In this document: in pieces, positions 45,416-54,280 of the stretch
How positions within the stretch are numbered: the stretch's first letter is position 1
How the letters are laid out: the number at the start of each line of letters is the position of its first letter
NCBI RefSeq assembly: GCF_021295095.1
Contig: NZ_JAJLQX010000004.1
Coordinates: 1 to 64,000, forward strand
DNA length: 64,000 bases
Origin: Phocaeicola oris
Lineage (GTDB): Bacteria > Bacteroidota > Bacteroidia > Bacteroidales > Bacteroidaceae
Direction: 5' to 3'
Notes under the pieces: model-generated
What the model was told of the DNA's origin: nothing
Database searches by the model: none
What the model saw: only the letters and a program-made list of their open reading frames with translations
Position numbers and translations under genes: made by a program

Positions 45416-46513
45416 TTAATTTGATTTATTTCTAAATTCTCTTGGTGTAATATTTCTCGCTTTTTTAAAGAACTTGGTAAAATGTGCCTGAGAGCTAAAA
45501 CCCAAATCGTATGCTATTTCCTGTACAGTCTTATTACTACCACTCAATAGTCCCTCTGCCTGATTCAATAAATAATCGTCAATCAGCATCTTCGGTGTTT
45601 TCCCTGCTAATCGTTTCGTAACCTGAGCAAGATAACGTGAGGTAACATTCAACTGATCAGCATAATAACGCACATCACTACTTCTTTGACTATTTAAAGT
45701 AATAAGACTAATGAACTCATTATAGAGTTCACTGCCTCGACCTTCCAAATTCCCAGCCAATACATATTGCTGACGAATATATGTTTTTGCTTTTTCTACC
45801 GATTCCGAAATGGTAAAACCTTGAGCCAAATAAGTGGCAATAGCAGATGAAAGTGTTCCTCCGATGCCATGCATTGACTCTGTCGCTGAAGGATAAGAGA
45901 TATAAGATGGTTCCTTCACTCCCTTAATCAGCAGCACATCTGTTGCCGTTTCTTCCGAAGTATGTCCTTCTTGAAACAATACCGCTTCACTACCATATTT
46001 TAAAAATTCTTTAGCACAAGCAGTCATTTCCCCTACATTCTCCACCTTTTTATTAAGGAAATGAGATGCGGCTTGCCTGTTGACAACCACTAATGTACAT
46101 AGTTTAAGGAACTGTGCTTTAATACGGCTAATTACGTCCGGTGACATTAATTGATCATTTCTACTTGACACTACTATCGGATCATAAACAATACACTTCG
46201 GATTATGACGAGTAAGAGCTAATGTGATAGCATCAACGACATCAACACTCCTAACCATACCGATTTTAACAGCAACCGGCTGAATATCATCAATAATAGC
46301 TTCAATCTGTCCAACAACAATGGCTGATGGCAAATCAAAAAACTCCTGAATACCTAACGTGTTCTGAACTGTCACTGAAGTAATAGCCGAAACAGCATAA
46401 CCTCCCAAGGCTGTAATAGTCTTTATATCTGCTTGAACACCTGATCCACCGGTACTATCGGAACCGGTAATTGTCAGGACGGGAAGTGTTTTGTTATTCA
46501 TATTCATAGACAT
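45416..46513 (-). CDS. ThiD/PdxK-like kinase domain fused to AraC-type DNA-binding domain
   Basis: 365-residue fusion. Residues about 10-255 match the HMP/pyridoxine kinase fold ([23 protein letters not shown], then VAVKIGMV and YDPIVVSS). The ATP-site motif that is normally GTGC reads GIGG (216-219), so the cysteine serving as catalytic base in ThiD is Gly219. Residues about 265-362 are an AraC-type double helix-turn-helix ([13 protein letters not shown], then [22 protein letters not shown]). It lies 14 bp before pdxS in the same operon. I infer a vitamin B6 or pyrimidine-precursor sensor controlling pdxST. MSM or MNN are alternative starts. Confidence 0.85.
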   Translation of the reverse strand: MSMNMNNKTLPVLTITGSDSTGGSGVQADIKTITALGGYAVSAITSVTVQNTLGIQEFFDLPSAIVVGQIEAIIDDIQPVAVKIGMVRSVDVVDAITLALTRHNPKCIVYDPIVVSSRNDQLMSPDVISRIKAQFLKLCTLVVVNRQAASHFLNKKVENVGEMTACAKEFLKYGSEAVLFQEGHTSEETATDVLLIKGVKEPSYISYPSATESMHGIGGTLSSAIATYLAQGFTISESVEKAKTYIRQQYVLAGNLEGRGSELYNEFISLITLNSQRSSDVRYYADQLNVTSRYLAQVTKRLAGKTPKMLIDDYLLNQAEGLLSGSNKTVQEIAYDLGFSSQAHFTKFFKKARNITPREFRNKSN

Positions 46514-46685
46514 CTTTCCTTTTTAAAACAAAGAAAACAGAAAAAACAGAAATAAAAAAATCAAGTTCTCATTTTGACAAATAATAGGCATTAAAATACA
46601 ACATCTTTTTATAACTCAATTAAAAAACTTGCAACATGAAAATATATGCTGATATGCTCAATGCGCTATAAAGAGACTGATAAAA

Positions 46686-46722
46686 GTAATACGTATGAAT
46701 CACCCGACTCATACGCATTACT
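46686..46722. repeat. 22-bp periodic intergenic array E (two units)
   Basis: Units TAATACGTATGA (46687) and TCATACGCATTA (46709) are 22 bp apart. Together they form an inverted repeat, AGTAATACGTATGA with TCATACGCATTACT (one mismatch). The box TATAAAGAGA at 46667-46676 stands 9 nt before, as in array A. Confidence 0.75.
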
Positions 46723-46853
46723 AAATGAATATTATGAAGAATACGGAAACTCAACCATATTTCTTTCCACATTCTAATGCATGAAAACAATGCTATTATA
46801 GGTAGTTTCAAAAAAAACTTTTATTAATTCAGACTTTCTACAGAATTAAGCAT

Positions 46854-46861
46854 TATCTTTG
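46854..46861 (+). promoter_or_regulatory. -7 promoter box for the PAP2 gene
   Basis: TATCTTTG fits TAnnTTTG, 22 bp before the ATG at 46884. Confidence 0.65.
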
Positions 46862-46883
46862 CCTCTCAAATTGTTAGAAGAAG

Positions 46884-47582
46884 ATGATCGATTATTTACA
46901 GCAGATAGATACCAACTTATTTTTATGGCTGAATGGATTCCACAATTCCTTTTTCAACTCACTAATGTGGTTTGTCTCAGAAAAGTTTATATGGATTCCC
47001 ATGTACACTATTTTCTTATATGTCATACTGAAAAAGTATAAATCGCATCATTTACAGTTATTTCTTATAGCTATGTTCTTCATTAATTTTGCCATTAGCG
47101 ATTTCTTTTGTGGCAATTTTCTACGACATCTTATTTGCCGCCCACGTCCAGCCAATATGGAAAGTCCTATCTGGCAATTTGTTCATATTATAAACGGGTA
47201 TCGTGGTGGCCATTATGGTTTTCCGTCATGCCACGCTGCCAATTCCTTTGGATTAGCAATGTTGACATATCTTCTATTTCGAAGAAAACGCATGGCACTG
47301 TTTATGTTCTCGTGGGCAGCTATCCATTCATATAGCAGAATATATTTAGGAGTTCACTACCCCGGAGACATTTTTGTAGGCGCAATAATTGGAATAACAA
47401 TAGCAAGCTGCGTATTCCTGTCCTTTCAATATTTGTTGAATATCCGGCACGACAATTCTAAAAAATATATTAATTTAATACCTTATACCGGACTAACCAT
47501 AATGGGGATTCTTACGCTCCTCGCATGCTTAGAGCGAATTGGCTTTAACATTCCCATATTAGCGCTTACAGGTGTTATCTGA
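46884..47582 (+). CDS. PAP2-family membrane phosphatase
   Basis: 232-residue integral membrane protein with about six transmembrane helices and the three PAP2 motifs: RHLICRPRPANME (KxxxxxxRP type), FPSCHAAN (PSGH type, with Cys for Gly) and SRIYLGVHYPGD (SRxxxxxHxxxD). Members dephosphorylate lipid phosphates such as undecaprenyl diphosphate, phosphatidylglycerophosphate or lipid A; the substrate is not resolved. The gene is monocistronic, and its 3' end overlaps the convergent DUF4488 gene by 8 bp. Confidence 0.9.
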   Translation: MIDYLQQIDTNLFLWLNGFHNSFFNSLMWFVSEKFIWIPMYTIFLYVILKKYKSHHLQLFLIAMFFINFAISDFFCGNFLRHLICRPRPANMESPIWQFVHIINGYRGGHYGFPSCHAANSFGLAMLTYLLFRRKRMALFMFSWAAIHSYSRIYLGVHYPGDIFVGAIIGITIASCVFLSFQYLLNIRHDNSKKYINLIPYTGLTIMGILTLLACLERIGFNIPILALTGVI

Positions 47583-48063
47583 CCAAATCTTGAGGCACTC
47601 TCAAAGGCATTTCTACCTTCTTCCAAGTCTCATAAACCCAAGAATTAATATCATTGCCATTATTATCTTTTGCAATAAAATACTTCAGAACCATCAGTTC
47701 ATTGCTATCTTTCAAGGAGAAATGAAGCACATTATCCGCACCTGACAACTGTGGTAAATCAATACTTTTCTCCACATGCTCTGTATAAACACTGTCAGAG
47801 TTCACTTTATATTTTCCTTCACCAATAATAATAGCGCCGTGATTCGGAATAACGGTCATATTTATAAACCTTCCGTTATCCGTTAACATCTTAAATGAAT
47901 TGCTCGGCTTCAATTCACCAACCATATCCTGATTGCTTGATACATAGAAACACATCTGCCATATACCACGAATGTCCGGCTTACTGTGCTTTTGTCCCAT
48001 TACACTAACTGATCCTGCCAATAAAAGAATCAACACAAATAAGAAATGAGAAAATTGTTTCAT
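47575..48063 (-). CDS. DUF4488-domain exported protein
   Basis: 162-residue protein with a signal peptide ending VMGQ. The body has a lipocalin-like pattern opening IRGIWQMCFYV and continuing FKMLTDNGRFINMTVI and VYTEHVEKSIDLP, which fits DUF4488. Function unknown. It converges on the PAP2 gene with an 8-bp overlap. Confidence 0.75.
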   Translation of the reverse strand: MKQFSHFLFVLILLLAGSVSVMGQKHSKPDIRGIWQMCFYVSSNQDMVGELKPSNSFKMLTDNGRFINMTVIPNHGAIIIGEGKYKVNSDSVYTEHVEKSIDLPQLSGADNVLHFSLKDSNELMVLKYFIAKDNNGNDINSWVYETWKKVEMPLRVPQDLVR

Positions 48064-48149
48064 AGCATTACATTTTTAGTTAACTAATATCAAAAGTTCT
48101 CTATGGACAAATATAACATTTTTTTCTAACTTTCAAAGGTTTTAAACAA

Positions 48150-48184
48150 AAAAAATCAAGCAAATTAAAATTTGCCTGATTTTA
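48150..48184 (-). terminator. Terminator after asnS
   Basis: AATCAAGCAAATT pairs with AATTTGCCTGATT (one mismatch) around a 2-nt loop, with T runs on both sides in the appropriate strands. It lies about 40 bp past the asnS stop. Confidence 0.8.
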
Positions 48185-48224
48185 TATTCATTAATTCAAC
48201 CTCTGATTTAGACTATCAGCCATA

Positions 48225-49625
48225 TCAGAATTCAGCATTTTTCGGTGTTCGTGGGAATGGAATAACATCACGAATATTGGCCATACCTGTAACAAACAGA
48301 ATCAACCGCTCAAAACCAAGTCCAAATCCTGCATGAGGACAAGAACCATATCGGCGAGTATCAAGATACCAACCATAATTAGCTTCATCCATGCCACGTT
48401 CTTTCATTTCAGCAGTTAATTTTGCATAACTTTCTTCACGAACCGATCCGCCAATAATTTCTCCAATACGAGGGAAAAGCACATCCGTTCCCTGCATAGT
48501 CTTACCATCCGGATTTTTCTTCATATAGAAAGCCTTTATCTCCTTTGGATAGTCAGTCATTATAACCGGACGTTTAAAATGTTTTTCTACCAGATAGCGC
48601 TCATGCTCGCTGGCAAGGTCCATGCCCCAACCAGTAATAGGGAATTCAAATTTATAGCCATTCTTTTGAGCCTCTTCAAGAATATTAAGTCCTTCACCAT
48701 AAGGTAAACGAACGAAATCTTCCTTCAATACACTTTGAAGTGTCTCAAGCAATGATTTATCTATCATCTTATTTAAGAATGCCAGATCATCTTTGCAGTT
48801 ATCCAACGCCCATTGAACACAATATTTAATAAAATCTTCCTCAAGGTCCATTAAACCTTCTTTATCAAGAAAAGCAACTTCCGGCTCTATCATCCAAAAT
48901 TCCGCTAAGTGACGAGGTGTATTGCTATTCTCCGCACGAAATGTCGGTCCAAAGGTATATATAGCGCCTAATGCAGTAGCGCCAAGTTCCCCTTCTAATT
49001 GCCCACTGACAGTCAAACTCGTTTCCTTTCCAAAGAAATCACGTTCATAATCTACTTGTCCTTCTTTTGCGATACGATCTAAATCCAAGGTAGTAACCTG
49101 AAACATTTCACCTGCGCCTTCTGCGTCACTTGCTGTAATCAAAGGAGTGTTAAAGTAATAGAATCCGTGTTCATGAAAATAACGATGTATTGCAATAGCC
49201 ATGTGATGACGAATGCGAAATACAGCGCCAAAAGTATTGGTACGAAGGCGGAGATGAGCATATTGACGCATATATTCAAAACTTTGTCCCTTCTTTTGCA
49301 TAGGGTAATCACTTCCGCACAAGCCATAAATCTCAATGTCCTCACATTGCACCTCTGAGCTTTGCCCGGAACCAACACTCTCGACCAACTTACCTTTTAC
49401 ACTGATACAAGCTCCTGTTGTAATCTGTTTCAACTGCTCTTCATCAAATTTCGCGGTATCAACTACCACCTGCACATTATTAATAGTAGAACCATCATTC
49501 AACGCGATAAAATCAACAGCTTTGCTACTACGATGGGTGCGAACCCATCCTTTTACATTAACAATAGTGCCGTAATCTGTACGTTTCAGCAGATCGACAA
49601 CTTTTGTTCTACGAATTTCCTCCAT
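48225..49625 (-). CDS. asnS: Asparaginyl-tRNA synthetase
   Basis: 466-residue class IIb synthetase. The N-terminal OB-fold anticodon domain opens with [25 protein letters not shown]. Class II motif 2 is [21 protein letters not shown], and motif 3 is [27 protein letters not shown]. It starts 19 bp after rluB and ends the purB-rluB-asnS cluster. Confidence 0.98.
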   Translation of the reverse strand: MEEIRRTKVVDLLKRTDYGTIVNVKGWVRTHRSSKAVDFIALNDGSTINNVQVVVDTAKFDEEQLKQITTGACISVKGKLVESVGSGQSSEVQCEDIEIYGLCGSDYPMQKKGQSFEYMRQYAHLRLRTNTFGAVFRIRHHMAIAIHRYFHEHGFYYFNTPLITASDAEGAGEMFQVTTLDLDRIAKEGQVDYERDFFGKETSLTVSGQLEGELGATALGAIYTFGPTFRAENSNTPRHLAEFWMIEPEVAFLDKEGLMDLEEDFIKYCVQWALDNCKDDLAFLNKMIDKSLLETLQSVLKEDFVRLPYGEGLNILEEAQKNGYKFEFPITGWGMDLASEHERYLVEKHFKRPVIMTDYPKEIKAFYMKKNPDGKTMQGTDVLFPRIGEIIGGSVREESYAKLTAEMKERGMDEANYGWYLDTRRYGSCPHAGFGLGFERLILFVTGMANIRDVIPFPRTPKNAEF

Positions 49626-49644
49626 TAAAATTCCTTTCTCTTAA

Positions 49645-50988
49645 TTATTCAAAAGATCCCATGTGAAGTATACTTACTTCTTGTTCAGTAAGAAATCTCC
49701 AATCTCCACGACGCAGGCCTTTCTTTGTCAAACCAGCGAAATAGACACGATCCAACTTATATACTTTATATCCAACAGCTTCAAATATTCGACGAACAAT
49801 ACGGTTACGTCCTGAATGAATTTCAATTCCTACTATTTTCTTATCTTCCAATTTAGGAAAGTTTATGTCATCAGCATGGATCTCTCCATCTTCCAATTCA
49901 ATACCAGTTTTAATCTTTTCCAAATCTTCTTCGTCCAAAGGTTTGTCAAGTGTAACCTGATAAATTTTCTTTTTTTGGAATTTCGGATGAGTCAGTTTTG
50001 AAGCCAAATCTCCATCATTAGTAAGAAGTAAAACACCTGTGGTATTACGATCGAGTCGACCTACCGGATAAATACGCTCAGGACAAGCATTCCGAACCAG
50101 ATCCATAACCGTCTTACGTTCTTGTGGATCTTCCGAAGTTGTGACAGTATCTTTTGGTTTATTCAATAATATATATACTTTATGCTCGATACGAACTCTT
50201 TGATCATGGAATTTAACTTCGTCAGAGCGAAGCACTTTAGTTCCTAACTCTGTTACGACTACACCATTTACAGATACAGCACCCTGCGTGATGTACTCAT
50301 CTGCTTCACGACGAGAACAAATACCTGCATTTGCTAAATATTTATTCAAACGAATCGGTTCATTCGGATCAGCAAGAAGCTCCTTGTACTCAATTCGTTT
50401 CTTCATACTATATTTTGCATTAGGATTATAGTCGGCTGTATGAGGGCGGAAGCTACGGCCTCCTCCTTGTTGATAACGATTGTTCGGACGTCCCTGCCTA
50501 TACCCTTGATTATATCCATCGTTAATACGTTGACGATGCGGACGCATTCCTTGCTGGTCATCACTGCCATTATTATAACGAGGAGAATAACCTCCGGGCT
50601 GACCACTATTATAATTGCCCTGTCTGTTATAGCTATTGGTACGTGGTCGATACGATCTTTGCTGACCTTCACCACCATTATTAAAATTTGGATTATAGCT
50701 ATTTACTCTGCGATACGAACGTTGCTGCCCGTCATCTTCATTATCACCATTATTGGGAGTGAAACGTGGACGGCGCGGACGATCATAATTGTTGTAACGA
50801 TTATATCCTCCTTGCTGTCCGTTTTGATTATATGGGCGATAAGGTCTCTGACGATTGTCACGATTGTAATTTGGATTGTAACCGTTTGTCCTTGGACGAT
50901 AGCCACCTTCACGGTTTACATTCTGACCTTGACTCTGATTTTCATCATTTTCAGACTGCGTAAGTCTGTCTTCATTTTCTGTACTCAT
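49645..50988 (-). CDS. rluB: RluB-type pseudouridine synthase with long Arg/Asn/Gly-rich extension
   Basis: 447 residues. The start MSTENEDRLTQ is preferred to an in-frame ATG 93 bases upstream that would overlap purB. The first 200 or so residues are low complexity, built from Asn, Arg, Gly, Gln and Tyr, with a recurring RPRTNxYNPNYN theme (at least four variants). Then come the S4 RNA-binding domain (IRLNKYLANAGICSRREADEYI) and the catalytic domain with Asp in GRLDRNTTGVLLLTNDG. Expected substrate is 23S rRNA U2605 or the equivalent. The extension is longer than the catalytic domain's usual companions and may bind RNA nonspecifically. Confidence 0.9.
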   Translation of the reverse strand: MSTENEDRLTQSENDENQSQGQNVNREGGYRPRTNGYNPNYNRDNRQRPYRPYNQNGQQGGYNRYNNYDRPRRPRFTPNNGDNEDDGQQRSYRRVNSYNPNFNNGGEGQQRSYRPRTNSYNRQGNYNSGQPGGYSPRYNNGSDDQQGMRPHRQRINDGYNQGYRQGRPNNRYQQGGGRSFRPHTADYNPNAKYSMKKRIEYKELLADPNEPIRLNKYLANAGICSRREADEYITQGAVSVNGVVVTELGTKVLRSDEVKFHDQRVRIEHKVYILLNKPKDTVTTSEDPQERKTVMDLVRNACPERIYPVGRLDRNTTGVLLLTNDGDLASKLTHPKFQKKKIYQVTLDKPLDEEDLEKIKTGIELEDGEIHADDINFPKLEDKKIVGIEIHSGRNRIVRRIFEAVGYKVYKLDRVYFAGLTKKGLRRGDWRFLTEQEVSILHMGSFE

Positions 50989-51046
50989 GGCTTTAAAATT
51001 AAAATTCGGAAAAGCCCTCTCGGGCGTTGTTGTTAAGATTAAAAAA

Positions 51047-52393
51047 TCAAATACCTGTATAGTTGTGTGGTGTAATGGCACGCAACTCTTCTTTTACATT
51101 CTCACTCACGGTCAAAGAATTAATAAAATTCTGAATAGATTCTTTAGTAATTACATTATTCGTTCGTGTCAAAGCTTTCAAAGCCTCATAAGGACGCGGA
51201 TAACCTTCACGGCGAAGAATAGTTTGAATCGCTTCAGCTACCACACTCCAGCAGTTGTCCAAGTCCTCATTAATCTTTTTCTCATTCAATAGCAATTTAT
51301 GTAATCCCTTTAAGGTGCTCTTAATTGCGATGATAGTATGTCCCATAGGAACACCGATGTTACGAAGTACTGTGGAATCGGTCAAATCACGTTGCAAACG
51401 GGATATCGGCAACTTCTGTGACAAATGGTTCAAAATAGCGTTTGCCAATCCCAGATTACCTTCCGCATTCTCATAATCAATAGGATTCACTTTATGAGGC
51501 ATGGCACTCGACCCTACTTCACCTTCCTTAATCTTTTGCTTGAAATATTCCATTGAAATGTACATCCAAAAGTCACGATTCATATCAATCATAACTGTAT
51601 TAATACGTTTCATGGCATCAAAAATAGCGCCCAAACTATCATAATTCGAAATCTGAGTAGTATACTGTTCACGCTCCATTCCCAGTTTTTCACTGACAAA
51701 CTTATTACCGAACTCTTTCCAATCAATTTCCGGATAAGCTACATGATGAGCATTATAGTTGCCTGTCGCGCCACCGAACTTAGCAGTAACAGGAAGTTGC
51801 TTCATTGCGTCCATCTGACGAATTAAACGATAAGAGAAGACTTTTATCTCTTTTCCCAAACGGGTCGGAGAAGCCGGCTGGCCATGAGTCTTTGCCAACA
51901 TAGGAACATCTTTCCAACACTCTGCATACTCATCCAGTAAATCAATTAGTTCCTGAAGCTGAGGATAGTACACTTCGTTAAGCGCGTCTTTCAGTGAAAG
52001 AGGAACAGACGTATTATTAATATCTTGTGAAGTTAATCCGAAGTGTATGAATTCTTTGTATTTCTCCAGTCCACCCATTCGATCGAACTGTTCCTTAATG
52101 AAATACTCCACTGCTTTAACATCATGATTAGTCACACTTTCCATTTCTTTTACACGAGACGCGTCCTTCTCTGAGAAATTCTTATAAATATTGCGTAAAG
52201 TCTCAAACCGCTCATGGTCAAAGTCTTTTAGTTGTGGCAAAGGCAATTCGCATAGCGCGATAAAATATTCTATCTCCACGCGTATTCTGTAACGAATCAA
52301 AGCGAATTCCGAGAAATAAGAGGCCAAGACTCCCGCCTTCCCTCTATAGCGACCATCTACTGGTGATATGGCCGTAAGCATATCAAGTTCCAT
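51047..52393 (-). CDS. purB: Adenylosuccinate lyase
   Basis: 448-residue enzyme acting twice in purine synthesis (on SAICAR and adenylosuccinate). The family signature SSAMPHKVNPIDYENAEG holds the mobile catalytic Ser loop, and THGQPASPTRLGKE and GLTSQDINNTS are the other conserved regions. A possible internal start is MLTAISPVDGRYRG. It leads the purB-rluB-asnS group. A minus-strand -7 box lies at 52438-52445. Confidence 0.97.
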   Translation of the reverse strand: MELDMLTAISPVDGRYRGKAGVLASYFSEFALIRYRIRVEIEYFIALCELPLPQLKDFDHERFETLRNIYKNFSEKDASRVKEMESVTNHDVKAVEYFIKEQFDRMGGLEKYKEFIHFGLTSQDINNTSVPLSLKDALNEVYYPQLQELIDLLDEYAECWKDVPMLAKTHGQPASPTRLGKEIKVFSYRLIRQMDAMKQLPVTAKFGGATGNYNAHHVAYPEIDWKEFGNKFVSEKLGMEREQYTTQISNYDSLGAIFDAMKRINTVMIDMNRDFWMYISMEYFKQKIKEGEVGSSAMPHKVNPIDYENAEGNLGLANAILNHLSQKLPISRLQRDLTDSTVLRNIGVPMGHTIIAIKSTLKGLHKLLLNEKKINEDLDNCWSVVAEAIQTILRREGYPRPYEALKALTRTNNVITKESIQNFINSLTVSENVKEELRAITPHNYTGI

Positions 52394-52437
52394 TTGCCTT
52401 CAAGCTATTAAAATTGGTAATAATGATATATTTGCTG

Positions 52438-52445
52438 CAAAATTA
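52438..52445 (-). promoter_or_regulatory. -7 promoter box for purB (minus strand)
   Basis: CAAAATTA on the plus strand reads TAATTTTG on the minus strand, 44 bp upstream of the purB start. Confidence 0.5.
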
Positions 52446-52611
52446 AGCAAATTTTCAAATCACACTCATAGTTTATCACTAAAGATACTTAAAAAGTATG
52501 GAGAAAAGGGTGCAAAAGATTGCTCCGGTTCCGAGCAAGACGACATAAAATAAGGAGAATTCGACGAATATAAAGCAACAGCTACTGAGTTGTACGTGAA
52601 ACAATGAAAAA

Positions 52612-52887
52612 TGATATGGATGAGTTCCCGTATTCATCAGAAGATTTATTTGTTTCACATCAGTGAAACAAGTGAATCACATCAGTGAAACAAGTGAATC
52701 ACATCAGTGAAACAAGTGAATCACATCAGTGAAACAAGTGAATCACATCAGTGAAACAAGTGAATCACATCAGTGAAACAAGTGAATCACATCAGTGAAA
52801 CGAGAGAATCACTTAAGTGAAACAAATAAATTATCAGTATAAGTTGAGTGATTCATCCACATGAGTAGCTCAACTCATACGCATCAC
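52612..52887. repeat. 22-bp periodic intergenic array F (about 13 units)
   Basis: Units start at 52612 and 52634; after one 21-bp step they run at 52655 and every 22 bp to 52875. Six consecutive units (52655-52786) are identical, with core TCACATCAGTGA and linker AACAAGTGAA. The next two drift (52787, 52809), and the right end returns to the common family: TCATCCACATGAGT (52853) and TCATACGCATCAC (52875). Read on the minus strand, that end has GTGATGCGTATGA, 9 nt from CATAAAGAGA (52906-52897). Confidence 0.9.
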
Positions 52888-53260
52888 ATTTTCAACTCTC
52901 TTTATGATATATTTTAATGAACCTGACGGAAACGTAAAAACATCGTTTAAATATATTCTGTGGATACTTTTATCTCTTCTTTTGATTCTACATAACATTT
53001 CTCTTTTGTATCACACAAAACGCAAACAACCTTGAAAAATTACCATCAGATAAGCTGTGTGATAAAAATAAACGACAAAACAACCTGAATTAATCTTCCG
53101 ATTGATATATTTTTTCGGAATCACCTTAAATATGGCGCAGGAGAAAAACAATAACAGACCAAAGGAAATATTAATATTTAAAACGTCACAAATTTATTTT
53201 AATCAGTACTCTTATCTTCAAATAAATTTATAAACCACTCAACTTTTCTCATCTTTTTCT

Positions 53261-53268
53261 TATCTTTG
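53261..53268 (+). promoter_or_regulatory. -7 promoter box for metF
   Basis: TATCTTTG fits TAnnTTTG, 56 bp before the ATG at 53325. I see no SAM riboswitch in the short leader. Confidence 0.6.
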
Positions 53269-53324
53269 TAAGCTATATATACTTTCTGTTAAGAAGGAAT
53301 CGTTATTAACGAATTGAAAAAAAC

Positions 53325-54278
53325 ATGAGTGTAGTAGATTTTATAAAGAAGACCGACCACACAGCTTTTTCGTTTGAAGTGCTCCCTCCGTTAAAAGGAA
53401 CGGGAATAGAGAAACTTTATCAAACAATAGATACGCTGCGTGAATTCGATCCAAAATACATAAATATCACTACCCATCGGAGCGAATATATTTATAAGGA
53501 TTTGGGTAACGGCCTTTACGAACGTAACCGTGTTCGTCGCCGTCCGGGTACCGTAGCTGTAGCAGCTGCCATACATTATAAATATAAGATACAGACTGTT
53601 CCACATGTTTTATGCAGTGGATTTACTCGCGAAGATACAGAATATCAGTTACTCGACCTTCAGTTCTTAGGCATAACAGATATCCTTATTCTACGCGGAG
53701 ATAAAGCCAAAGACCAGCCGAGATTTATTCCTGAACCGGATGGACATGAGCATGCCATTGATTTGGAGAGGCAAATAAATGATTTTAATAACGGATTATT
53801 TGTCGACGGGTCTCCCATCAAAGTTACAGGTGCTCCTTTTCATTATGGAGTGTCATGTTATCCGGAGAAGCATGAGGAAGCTCCGAATATGGAACAGGAT
53901 ATATATTGGTTAAAAAAGAAAATAGAGACGGGAGCCGAATACGCGGTATCACAGATGTTCTTTGATAATCGAAAGTTCTTCAGTTTTGTTGATCGGATAA
54001 AGAAAATAGGAATAGAAGTTCCCATCATTCCGGGCATCAAGCCATTCAGCAATCTGAATCAGATTAACATGCTCCCAAAGACATTTAAGATAGATCTTCC
54101 GGAAGAATTAGCAAAGGAAGCAATTAAATGTAAGACCGATGAAGAAGCCAAAGCATTAGGTATAGAATGGTGCATCAGTCAATGCAAAGAATTGATTGCG
54201 CATAAAGTACCAAGCATCCACTTCTACTCAATGGGCGTAGCTGACAGTATAAAACAGATAGCAAAAGCTATATATTAA
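53325..54278 (+). CDS. metF: 5,10-methylenetetrahydrofolate reductase
   Basis: 317-residue flavoenzyme that reduces methylene-THF to methyl-THF for methionine synthesis. It has the TIM-barrel elements FSFEVLPPLKGTG (catalytic Glu region), YINITTHRSEY, VLCSGFTREDTEYQL, ILILRGDKAKDQPRF and VSQMFFDNRKFFSFVDR. There is no C-terminal regulatory domain, as usual in bacteria. It leads a cluster with holB 2 bp downstream. Confidence 0.97.
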   Translation: MSVVDFIKKTDHTAFSFEVLPPLKGTGIEKLYQTIDTLREFDPKYINITTHRSEYIYKDLGNGLYERNRVRRRPGTVAVAAAIHYKYKIQTVPHVLCSGFTREDTEYQLLDLQFLGITDILILRGDKAKDQPRFIPEPDGHEHAIDLERQINDFNNGLFVDGSPIKVTGAPFHYGVSCYPEKHEEAPNMEQDIYWLKKKIETGAEYAVSQMFFDNRKFFSFVDRIKKIGIEVPIIPGIKPFSNLNQINMLPKTFKIDLPEELAKEAIKCKTDEEAKALGIEWCISQCKELIAHKVPSIHFYSMGVADSIKQIAKAIY

Positions 54279-54280
54279 AT

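Larger units (their letters stand above)
46514..46883. other. Gene-free gap: two-unit 22-bp array, PAP2 promoter
   Basis: Divergent gap of 370 bp. It contains array E (46686-46722) with its TATAAAGAGA box and the PAP2 -7 box at 46854-46861. No clear promoter for the leftward pdx operon could be picked. A 63-codon open frame across the array is not protein-like. Confidence 0.75.
52394..53324. other. Largest gene-free gap (931 bp): divergent promoters and the longest 22-bp array
   Basis: The gap holds a minus-strand -7 box for purB (52438-52445), array F (52612-52887) with a flanking CATAAAGAGA box on the minus strand (52906-52897), and the metF -7 box (53261-53268). From about 52910 to 53250 the DNA is AT-rich, and I find no gene, hairpin or riboswitch there. 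Confidence 0.8.

Noticed and set aside
46620-46811. 63-codon minus-strand open frame
   Set aside because: It crosses array E and reflects stop-poor repeat sequence.
50440-51036. 198-codon frame antisense to rluB
   Set aside because: It is the Ile/Thr-rich mirror of the Arg/Asn repeat region; the rluB frame continues into conserved domains.
52612-52887. CRISPR array
   Set aside because: There are no unique spacers; whole 22-bp units repeat in tandem, units are shorter than CRISPR repeats, and no cas genes are near.
53269-53324. SAM riboswitch before metF
   Set aside because: The deduced leader is too short and no conserved core or P1 stem is visible.
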